From Pteria penguin (taxonomy: Eukaryota; Mollusca; Bivalvia; Pterioida; Pteriidae), in assembly GCA_035048485.1 (NCBI GenBank), contig CM068580.1:36986085-37050084 (forward strand): DNA of 64,000 nt. The letters run 5' to 3'. A program made the translations under genes and the position numbers. This document shows, piece after piece, positions 1 to 9,800 of the stretch; positions within the stretch are counted from its first letter, which is position 1; the number at the start of each line of letters is the position of its first letter. A model generated the notes under the pieces. That model saw nothing but the letters and a program-made list of their open reading frames with translations, was not told where the DNA came from and made no database searches.

Positions 1-382
1 TCGTTACTGTACAGGGGGCATCCTTTAAGAAGGATCTCTATGTTGTACGGTACTGTGATCATACCTAAGGTATTTTCTCGTGCTTCTATGTAATTTGTGC
101 AGTTAAGAAGATAGTATTCAGCACTTTCAGTTTGCCCACATAAGCATTTATCATTTTCAATAACGTGGTTATTATACAAGTCAAGATTCAGAGAGCTGCA
201 ATGGAGTCGAAGACGAGTATGTAAAATTTGAGCTTTTCGCTCTCCTTTATAATAATATTTAGGGACAGTTTTCATATTGCGGTTTAAGAATCTTTTGAAA
301 GTGTGAAGTGTGTTGCAACTTTTGACTTCAGTAGGTAGGGCATTCCACTCCACAGAGGCCTGTGGTATGAACGATTTATTAT
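1..382 (-). pseudogene. C-terminal part of a non-LTR retrotransposon (LINE) polyprotein
   Basis: On the minus strand the sequence reads as the tail of a LINE ORF2 protein, including phrases such as SFIPQASVEWNALPTEVKS and KCLCGQTESAEYYLLNC. The second is the cysteine-rich knuckle commonly found after the reverse transcriptase of Jockey-like LINEs, with the usual His replaced by Tyr. It is the continuation of the fragment at 3139-5164, separated from it by the DNA element at 392-3129. The 9-bp AGATATTAG at 383-391 recurs at 3130-3138. The open frame runs off the left edge of the window, so the true end is not visible. Confidence 0.8.
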
Positions 383-1120
383 AGATATTAGCGGTCCTCC
401 TAAATGAAGAACTCTAAAGAACTCTAAAGAACACTGAAGAACTCTCAGGTTAATTTCGATGTGGATGGGTAAAATGGAAAAATAAATTGATGTTTAGGTG
501 TATTATGATTATACAAACTTAAATATATAAGGTTTGTTGGGGTTTAGATGAAAGGAAAGTGTCATAATTGTGAATTGAATATAGCTGGGTTTACGAAGCG
601 CGTTGCGCGTAAAACGCCATATTGGAAAGTTATTGCGATCGCTGGTGACTTTTTGTTGAAGTGTTTTTGAATGATAATTATTATTGATTATATATCAATT
701 ATTCATCCTTTATTTATTAGCGGAGCAGAATGGGAAAAGCATAAAAGGCACTGTTTTAAAAGCAACAAAGAATGGATGCATTTTTTCATGGACATTATCT
801 TTTAGTTTTAGGTCTACAACTTTTTAAAGTTACGTTTTACTTGTTATTTCTCTGAAATACTATTCACATTGAAATAAAATCATATACATATATATTACTT
901 GCTTCCTCTTTTTTAAGTGACAATGTATGACCTTACAAGTTACGACATATAATTGATACAATTTATTTCCAAAGGTTTTAAAAACATATTTAATATATGG
1001 TAAGGTTTGTGTCGCCTCAAATGTATGATGAATACATGAATATATTTATTATTTGAATAAAACATTTATTCATGTATTGTAGTGTCTGAACAAAAATACT
1101 ACAATAAATGAGGGGTGGAC

Positions 1121-1335
1121 ATGGGGTACTTCCTTCCTTCCGCCCCTACCTCCCCCTCCCGTAGTATCCGGTGCGATATTTTTACTTTTTTGTTAAGTAT
1201 AAGACCCTCCCCCACTGTATAATTTTCTTCCTCTCCCACCCCGTCTCTCATCCCCTTCTCCGCCTCTCGCCTCCCCTCTCCAGCCCCTTAACCCCACCCC
1301 TTCCGTCTTATCCTGTCCACCCCCACCCCCTTACA
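1121..1335. repeat. pyrimidine-rich low-complexity tract
   Basis: Long runs of C and T (for example CCCCACCCC-type blocks) fill this stretch. A second tract of the same kind lies at about 1841-1975. Both are followed by an ATGAATAAAT-like motif, so they may be copies of one internal module of the surrounding DNA element. No coding potential is visible: the short plus-strand reading frame over the second tract is Pro/Leu/Ser low complexity. Confidence 0.6.
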
Positions 1336-1377
1336 TGAATAAATTCATTCTTATTATTATTATATATATTATATACA

Positions 1378-1597
1378 GTTGCGCAAATCCATAATTACCA
1401 TAATCGATTTTAAGGACACGCGGTCTGCGAATAGAATAGCTCTTGGTGTATTGCTGTCTTAATATACAAAGTAGTAAAGGACATACAAGAATGAAATGAA
1501 ATTCGTCCTCAATTTCATTGAGTTTACAATGATTGCATATACGATTGACTCTAGCCAATTTCAAGTTAAAGAAATGAAACCTTTTTCCCATTGACAC
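1378..1597 (-). pseudogene. fragment of a second LINE C-terminus inside the DNA element
   Basis: The minus-strand frame contains RICNHCKLNEIEDEFHFILV followed by a Cys-Pro. This matches the general C-x2-C-x(8-9)-H-x4-C knuckle and the NEIEDEFHF phrase seen at the end of many animal LINE polyproteins. The sequence differs clearly from the knuckle of the host LINE (KCLCGQTESAEYY), so it comes from another LINE family. Only about 80 residues remain and there is no reverse transcriptase nearby. It was either captured by the surrounding element or inserted as a 3'-end fragment. Confidence 0.6.
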
Positions 1598-2310
1598 CTC
1601 ACCTAATCAGATGATTTAGATCCGATTCATTCATTCATTCATTCATGTTCACTTTATCAAGTTGTTACTCTTTCATACATGTATATAGGACAAGGGGTAA
1701 AATAACACATAGACGATAGTAATATCAGCACAATATTATTCTGTATTGAAGCCACCTTAAAATGACATAGATAATGAGTAGATCTCATGATCTAATTTTT
1801 TTTCAGAATTTTTTCAAGAAAGAAAAGACTCTCTCCTACATTATATTTTTCCTCCTCTCTCCCCTCCCGCCCCATTGCCTCCCCTCTTCCGCCCATCACC
1901 TCCCTCCCTCCAACCCCTTACCATCCCCTCCCCCTTACCTCCCACCTCCCTCTTATCCTGCCCCCCCCCCCCAAATTGATAGCTTTATGAATAAATATGC
2001 CAATTATTATGTTTAAGTAAGAACAATTACAAGTATTTCCAATATGGTACATGTTGCATAGCAAGCACATAAATAATTAATTTTTCAAATATAAAAACTA
2101 CTTTCTAACACTAAACCCTTACAAACTATACATTTTAAAAATTGTATGATCCCCCTCTGTCAAAATATCAAATTATAATTGTAAACTTTGACCACACATA
2201 TCGAAATAAAACCTATATTTCTTTTGTTAACAGTACATCTAGTTTCTAGTTCTACATCTAAGCGGACTTGCTTTTAAAAAATAAATAAATAAATATATAT
2301 ATAAAAAATG

Positions 2311-2894
2311 GGCGTACCTAATTGAAGACCTACGGAAGACCTACATTTTATCTCGACATTATTATTAGAAAACAATTTCATATACATGTTTATCATGCTA
2401 TAAAAATGTATATTTCACAAAAAAATTATATAACTTTGTGTTTTATAGCATGTTATATATCAAATAATGTGCAAGTCTTCTCAGTGTGGATCAAAATGAC
2501 CGCCATTACAGCTGTATAGTCAAGTGTGCTGTAAACATACAATACAGTAGTCAGAACATATCTGATCTTATTTCTATATATATATTAATGTATATTTAAA
2601 CAAAAATATCCGCTCCTGAGCTACAATATCACATTTTATAAATGGCAATGAATTTTTAATTACTCCATAAAATAGTAGTAATGGCGACCATTTCGATCGA
2701 AAGAAGACCTATATTTTGGTCAAAAATGCAGTATAAATTATCAATATTACAAAAATAAATATTTATATTGTCTTTTTTAAATAAGGATCACATTTCTAAT
2801 AACAGTTTTAAATAATAATGTCTCTAGAAACGTAGGTCTTCCATAGGTCTTCCGTAGGTCTTCAGTTACCCGTAGGTCTTCAATTAGGTACGCC
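2311..2894. mobile_element. nested 584-bp inverted-repeat element with AAGACCTAC subterminal repeats
   Basis: The left end begins GGCGTACCTAATTGAAGACC and the right end is its reverse complement. Inside the ends the 9-mer AAGACCTAC recurs, twice near the left end and about four times near the right (2831-2885), always in inward-mirrored orientation. No target-site duplication is apparent, so this could be a separate nested MITE or an inner part of the surrounding element's own terminal repeats. The short plus-strand reading frame inside it (2322-2519) has no recognisable product. Confidence 0.6.
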
Positions 2895-3138
2895 GTCCAG
2901 TATGGCGTTTTACGCGCAACGCGATTCGTAACCCAGCTATATTCAATTCACAATTATGACACTTTCCTTTCATCTAAACCCCAACAAACCTCATATATTT
3001 ATGTTTGTATGATCATAATACAACTAAATATCAATTTATTTTTCCATTTTACCCATCCATATCGAAATTAACCTTAGAGTTCTTTAGAGTTCTTTAGTGT
3101 TCTTTAGAGTTCTTCATTTAGGAGGACCCAGATATTAG

Positions 3139-5164
3139 TCCTACCTCTGGGAATAACTAACTGTTCATTGTTTCGTAGACTTCGCTGGCTCACCTGATGG
3201 ACACTGGGGGGTACCAAAACTTGCAAGTATGAAGGAGTGATTCCTTTTACCATTTTGTAGAAAGTTATCATTCTATGTTTATATCTTCTTATTTCCAAAC
3301 TATCCCACCCAGTTTCTTCAATCAATTTAGATTTTGAGCATAACCTTGTTGCTCCAGTTACAATCCGTCCTGCCTCAATTTGGATTTTTTCAATTTCAAA
3401 TTTTTCGTAATTACAGCAGTTATCCCATATAACATCCCCATATTCCAAAAGTGGTCTAATAAATGAGAAATACATAGTTTGTAAGGAATTTCTGACTAGT
3501 TGAAATTTAAGTGCCCGAAGTAAGCGGATTCGTTTCCAAGCTTTATCAGTGATACTAATATGTTCATGCCAAGAGCAATCCGAGTTGAAAATGATACCTA
3601 AATGCTTATGAAATGGAACTCTCTTGATTTCTATGTTGTTCATTGATAACTTAGGATGATTAACTTTCTGCAATTTCCGAGAAATTAACAATTCTTCAGT
3701 TTTTTGGGGGGTTGAATTTAACGAGCCATCTATTCGCCCAGTTGTGAATTTTGTCTAAATCATTGTCCATCAGATTAGCAGCCAAGTTAGGGTCTTCAAC
3801 AATTAGGTAAAGTGTTGTATCATCAGCAAATAGTTTGATGCAAGAGTCAATATCACAAACAATATCATTAATATAAATTAGAAATAACATAGGTCCAAGT
3901 ATGGAGCCTTGAGGGACACCAGCCTTAACCTCTAAGTATTCTGAGAAGGACCCCTCCATTACAACTCTCTGAAATCTATGACTTAGATAACTTTCAAACC
4001 ATCTTAAGAGTGGACCAGTCACTCCTATCCGTCTCAACTTGAGTAGAAGGCCACGATGCCACACACGGTCGAAGGCCTTACTTATGTCACAGAAAACGGC
4101 TCTTACTTCTTTGCCTTCATCCAAGGCCTTGAGAAAAGTATCATATATATCTATTAACTGATAAACAGCTGAATCTTTGGGGGTGAATCCAGATTGAGCT
4201 GTTATGATGATATTGTTGTTGATCAGATAGTTATGAAGGTGTTTAAATACGCATTTTTCAAAAACCTTACCAGTACAACTCAGTAATGATATAGGTCTGT
4301 AATTGGCCGACTTAGTTTTGTCACCTTTTTGAAAACAGGAACTACGTTTGCCAATTTCCAGCTTGAAGGAAAATGAAAACTTGTCAAGGACTGGTTAAAT
4401 ATGTGGCACAGCTAAGTTGTCAAAAATTCTGAGCCTTCCTTCAAAAGAGAAGGATTTATAAGGTCAGGGCCACATGCTTTGTTATTGTCAAGTAGTTTTA
4501 GTACATCTTCTACGTCTGTTACTGATATATTTACACCATCAAGAAAGGATGCAGAAGGTTCAAATGGTGGGAGGGAGGCGTGGCTATCATCAACATTGCT
4601 TTGTTCACAGAAATAACTGTTTAATATATTGGCTTTGTCAACAAGTTCGCTATAATGCGTATTATTTTCAATAAGAAGAGATATGTTTGATTCAGTATCT
4701 TGTTTTAAAAACTGTTTGGCTACTTTCCACCACTGTTTTGCTTTTAAATTACCCTGATTTAGATTTGTGGCAAGTTTGTTAAAGTAGTTTAATTTTGATT
4801 GACGTATAAATGGTACCACATGATTCCTGCTTTCTCGAAATTTTTTCCAATTTTCAGGAGTATTTGTCAGTTTAGCTAGGCAGTGGGCTCTATTTCTTTT
4901 CCTTATTTCTTTTCTAATTTCATTGTGGAACCATGGGAGATCTCTTGGTCGAATTGTAACATCTTTATTTGGAATAGATTTTTCTGCAGATTTTAGAATG
5001 TTTGAAGTCAGTTTATTGACCTGATCTTTGATCGTTAACTCGTCCATGTCCCAATTACACATATTTAAGTTTTGTCTATATTCATCAAACTTATTATTGT
5101 ACTGCCGTAATTGGGTGTGAAAGGGGCCCCCATAGGGGTAACTTATATTAACTAGTTTATTCAT
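3139..5164 (-). pseudogene. degraded LINE reverse transcriptase (Jockey-like)
   Basis: Read on the minus strand, the fragment runs from the linker before the reverse transcriptase (RPRDLPWFHNEIRKEIRKRN; DNNKACGPDLINPSLL) through RT motif A (FCDISKAFDRVWH), motif B (GVPQGSILGPMLFLIYINDI) and the catalytic motif C (LFADDTTLY), then the thumb region. The frame is broken by an in-frame TAG near 4405, a one-base loss near 4330 and a one-base gain in an A-run near 3695. The 5' part with the endonuclease is absent; similarity stops near 5164. The C-terminus continues at 1-382 beyond the inserted DNA element. RT motifs are certain; the exact clade (Jockey, CR1 or a relative) is not. Confidence 0.9.
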
Positions 5165-5369
5165 TAGTGAAGTGTTACCTGTGTAAGAACTAAATGAGGA
5201 ATTATTCGAACGTTTTTATAAATTTATTTGTTAATCTATTTCCGTTCAAATACAATATTTAAACACCTTGATACTATCTATTACCATTTTTAATACAATA
5301 AGTACCATGTTACTCAAACGTTTTGTGAAATTTGTTTTTAATCTATAATATCAGTTAAAGGAAAATATT

Positions 5370-6320
5370 TTGCCATCTTTTGGTATAAAAATAATACAGA
5401 ATGTTTTGTTGCGTTCATGGAGACATGAAGAAGAAGTCCGACCAGTACCCGCCATCTACACAACAGAACTTGTAAAACTTCGAGATACGGATTGGGACGA
5501 CACCAGTAGAGAAGTAATCGAGCACCTACCCACATTCAACTCAGTCAAATCATCCCTCTACCGAGCCAGACGGAAAACTACACCATCACTCCCAAAGACC
5601 CAAGCTGCAATCACCTTGGAAGGAAAGTGGACACAGACAGCGAGTGGTGAAAGATTTCTACTGATAGACGACACCTACCAATCCCAGCGTACCATCGTAT
5701 TCGCCACCGAGACCTTGCTGCTGCAGACACCTTATACTGCGACGGAACCTTCTACACCTGCCTATCTTTGTCCTACCAGATCTACGCTATCCATGTTCTC
5801 AGCAACAACATCAGGACGCCAGTAGTCTTGGACCTACTTCCAGGAAAGAGCCAGACCATTTACCCACGACTATTCCACCGGCTACGTGACAAGGTGCGAC
5901 GGGCGGCCATCCTATCACTGATTCCTCTAGACGCAATATAAGATGTATGGTTCCAGACACTCGAAGATATAGATGAAGCAGACATAACAGACCTGACCCA
6001 ACCCTTCACAGACTACGTGACCGAGCAATGGATAGAAGGTGACCGGCTACTGTAGAACCACTTCGGCGCTAAAGGACCTAGGACGACGAACAACATAGAA
6101 GGATGGCACAGTAAACTGAAAAATATGACCCATCATGCTCATCCGAGCATTTTTTCCGCCATTCAAACCATCGAAAACACTCAGAATGCCAACGTGATAA
6201 CTAGAATTCAGCGCGCCGCAGGAGGAACCACCAGACCAAGGACAAAAAAATACAATACCATTCCACCTACGATTTAGGACATTGAAGGAGAGATATCAGG
6301 ATGGCCGTATTGACATCATG
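5370..6320 (+). pseudogene. broken MULE-type transposase
   Basis: The first frame (5370 to about 5700) reads DDTSREVIEHLPTFNSVKSS and LEGKWTQTASGERFLL. A frameshift near 5705 then leads to YCDGTFYTC, which holds the first catalytic Asp in the DGTF motif of MULE transposases, and LLPGKSQTIYPRLF. Further on, NHFGAKGPRTTNNIEGWH matches the conserved C-terminal block of this family. Two in-frame stops are visible, one of them (TAG before NHFG) at the place where Trp is usual. The middle of the DDE domain, perhaps 150 residues, appears to be deleted between KSQTIYPRLF and ILSLIPLDAI. The gene is therefore dead. A 22-26-bp inverted match (GTAATTGGGTGTGAAAGGGG) occurs at about 5107 and 6493-6514 and might be remnant TIRs. 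Confidence 0.75.
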
Positions 6321-6878
6321 GACTACGTATTTTAATGTATCATAAATTTAAATTACTTTTAAATAGATGTTAATAAATTATTCGAAAACAAAAATACGTG
6401 TTCTTAACTATTATAAGTAAAAGGTGTAAAGGGGTTAAATTCTCCGGTAGCTTTGTCATACAGGTAAATATCAGTAACACCTCCTTGAAAGGGCCCCTTT
6501 CACACCCAATTACAGTAGATGTTATTTTAAGCGAGTAAGCGAATCGGGAACACACCCTTATGAAAAAAAACAACAACAACAACAAATTTAACATAAGTAA
6601 TCAAAATTATACGTTTACATATTTGGTTGAAAATTATTAAAGAATTTAATTAATCTACTTCTATGGCCGACTTTACACTCCTTATGTACCGAAAATACCA
6701 ATAACGCGTACCGAATTTACAATAATGCAGAAAATTGAATCCGAAATACCTTCGATCGAACTGGTTGTGAGACGATATGTATCACAATTGTCATATTCTC
6801 CAATGACGTGTTGGCAAATGGGATCAAAGTTCAAGGACGAATTGTGAACTTTCGCGTGGAAACATAACCGGCTGGATA
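6321..6878 (+). promoter_or_regulatory. 5' flank and presumed promoter region of GPD1
   Basis: This is the stretch between the dead MULE and the GPD1 start codon. It contains a short CAA microsatellite near 6569-6587 and AT-rich sequence. I see no convincing TATA box or initiator, so the transcription start cannot be placed. The role is inferred only from position. Confidence 0.3.
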
Positions 6879-9800
6879 ATGTCAACAAAGCGAAAAATTT
6901 GCGTCGTTGGATCTGGAAATTGGTTAGAACATAAAAATCTTTATTATGTACTCTGCAATTTTGGTCATGCATTTAAAATTAGAAAATAGCATAGTTTTCT
7001 TCATTCGAATTTACTCTGATTTATCGCGTACTGTACAACACAGCACGCATTTCACAAACATTTCATAAACAAGAAACTGGACTTAACCTAGAGGAGATAC
7101 AATGCAATATTTAAATTTCTATATCAAATTTGATATTTTGCATCACTTTGATTCTGATTATTTGTAATATTTCATTCTTTTTCAGATCGACTCAAAGTCT
7201 TGAACTTTGGCTTTGCTTTTGCAGCAAATCGTTCTTGAAGTCGGTGCGGCATGGCATCACTGCCTCTTTTGGCTTATGTAGATACCCGATGAATCTGGCC
7301 ATGACACTTGGGGTGAAACATGTGGGTTTATCATTGGCATTAATACAACTTTAAGCTCTTCTATTTCAATTCTAAAGAGGTTTTCCTTATAAAATACGAT
7401 TGCAAATGTGTAAAACATGTATTCAAATAGTCCACGATTCTCTGCCCTTCTCCCACTTTTGTTATCAGCAGATTGTAGGAGAGGGTAAGAGAGACTTTGT
7501 TCATCAGAAGTTGGAATTTTAGGGATACCAGCTGGTATCAGGTTGTAGAAGCATCTGGTGAGAAAAAATGCTTGCCCAGCAAACTTGCAACCTATAATCC
7601 AATAAATGAACATTTAACTTACTCGATCATCATGATATCTTTTCCAAATAAGGTTTATAACCTCTGCTAGCTACCGTTTTATCTGCAAACACAACAGCAT
7701 TCTGTTTTGCCATTTGTGTAGAGAGTTTGCCCATGTGATGTCATATTACTAGCATTAGCGGCCATGTTGGAGTACAACTCTCTGACTTTTTCCATCTCTA
7801 CCATGTAAACTTCATTAAATTTCTGAGAAAATAACTATTTATCATGGTAGATTTCGTGACTTCAGTCTTACTTCATCAGTAAATATAATCAATTAGTTGA
7901 AAATTTTCTGTGAAACATTTAGATATACAATGCAATTATTTCACAAAATTAAGCTAAATCAAGCAGTTTTATATGAGCACTGATGGATAAAGTCCGAGAG
8001 TTGTACTCCAATGAGGGAGATAACTCTAGCTAATTTGAGGAAAACAGGGTTGTATGGGAACACTCTATACAGTATGACATCAGACCTAGCAGAACCCGAC
8101 TTTGATTCGTGACACTTCTGCAGCTTACACATATTTGTAAAAAAAAAAGCACAATGCAACCTCGTCACAAATGCAAAGTCGGGTACGGCAAGATCTGACG
8201 TCATACAGTACAGTCCGGGTGGAACTTATTTGCCCACTGGACATAGTGGACATTCTTGTAAGAGCCAGTTAGAATTAACATATAGGTAAGTGGACATCTT
8301 GATAGCTCAGGTAAATGTCCACTCCTAATGCCCACTGAAATTTCAGGTGGACTGCCCACTGTGGACAGTGGGCATTCAAAGTTCCATGGGGACTGTAATG
8401 TATGTACTCTATACACAAATGACGAAATGGAGAATCTTGTGTTTTCAGATAAAACGGCAGCTAGTAGAAGTTATAGATCTTGTTTGGAAAAGATATTGCT
8501 ATGATCAAATAAGTTAAATGTTCATTTATTGGATTATAGGTTGCAAGTCCGCTGGACAAGAGTTTATTTGTCGCCAGATGCTTGTACATTCTGATACCGG
8601 CTGGTATCGCAGAAATTCCAACTTTTGATGAACAAAGTCTCTCTGACCCTCTCCCACAAACAGCCGATATCAAAAGTGGGAGAAGGGCAGAGAATCTAGG
8701 ATTAGTATTCAAAATTTACTTGTTTGAATGATAACATATTTTAATTATTCCTTTTTATCAAAATTTCTTCGGGAATACACATTGTTTTCTCTGATAAAGT
8801 CTGATGCTTTACCCCAAATGTTCCCGAATGCCCATTATCAAATACCCCAATGTCCTACTTCAAGAATGTTGATTTAATGAAAAAAAAAAAAAATAGAAAA
8901 AAACCCCAAAGAATTTTATTGACCATCATTTTCCTAATTTAGTGCATTTAAGAATAAAATTTCTTGCATAACATGCAAATTAAAGCAGTGCAATTTAGCT
9001 CATCACTTTCAAGTTTCATTTTTTGTATTCTCGAAGTCTGACATCCAAGTATTTGATAACAAGCATTCCAAACATTTGGGGTAAAGCATTAAACTTCATC
9101 ATAGACAGCAATGCATATTCTTGGGGTAATATTGGTAAAAAGAAGTGATTAAAACATTTTATCATTCAAACAAGTAAATTTTGAGTACATGAGTTACACA
9201 TTTCCAATTGTATTTTATGAACAAAACCCTTTAAAATTGACACAGATGAATTTGAAGGTGTGTTGTAGTTTACAATAAACCCCAAGTTTTTCCCCAAGCT
9301 TCCTAAATAGATTTCTTGGATATCTACATAGACCAGTATAGACAGTGACATTACACTGACTTCGAGAATTAAACCATGTATTACACCAGTGCTATATGGT
9401 ATTAGTAATAGTATATCTTTTATTGTCCCCTGCTTTTCATGAAGGAATGGGTACACTAAATCTCATCCGTCTGTCTGTCAAAAAAACTTTAACCTTGGTC
9501 GTAACTTTTTAACCGTAAGACATAGGGCCTTGATAATTGGCATGTTTGTCCCTTATTGCAATACTTTTCTGTTGGTACCAAAATTTTCATCATGTGACCA
9601 TGACCATGGCCTTTGACATACTTCGATGTAACTTTTTAATTGTAAGACGTAGGGCCTTCATATTTGGCATGTGTGTCACAAATTGCGATACCTTTCTGTT
9701 GGTACCAGAATTTTTTATCATGTGGCCTTCACCGTGACCTTTAAACTACTTCAATGTAACTTTTTTACTGTAAGACGTAGGGCCTTCATATTTGGCATGT

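Larger units (their letters stand above)
392..3129. mobile_element. 2.74-kb non-autonomous DNA transposon with long TIRs (MULE-like), inserted in the LINE
   Basis: Inverted repeats of about 235-240 bp (roughly 392-633 and 2895-3129) bound this segment. Both ends begin with C/GGGTCCTCCTAAATG and then carry several copies of AAGAACTCTA. A 9-bp direct repeat, AGATATTAG, flanks it (383-391 and 3130-3138). Removing the segment and one repeat copy rejoins the LINE reading frame across 1-382 and 3139-5164. Long TIRs with a 9-bp target duplication are typical of Mutator-like elements; the family assignment is an inference. No transposase is visible inside. The interior holds two pyrimidine-rich tracts (about 1121-1335 and 1841-1975), a fragment of a different LINE (1378-1597) and a nested inverted-repeat element (2311-2894). 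Confidence 0.85.
7419..8705. repeat. diverged inverted repeat in GPD1 intron 1
   Basis: A roughly 200-230-bp segment at about 7419-7655 (minus orientation) recurs in plus orientation at about 8475-8705. Shared landmarks are TTCATTTATTGGATTATAGG, GCTGGTATC, GATGAACAAAGTCTCTCT and AGTGGGAGAAGGGCAGAGAA. The copies are clearly diverged. The spacer also has a mirrored pair, GGAGTACAACTCTC near 7771 and GAGAGTTGTACTCC near 7991. It looks like a fold-back element later invaded by MITEs (8068-8398). The open frames across the arms do not match each other in reading frame, so they are not treated as coding. Confidence 0.65.

Noticed and set aside
7257..7613. 118-codon minus-strand frame in GPD1 intron 1
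   Set aside because: It covers one arm of an inverted repeat; the other arm is not open in the matching frame, so protein-level conservation is not supported.
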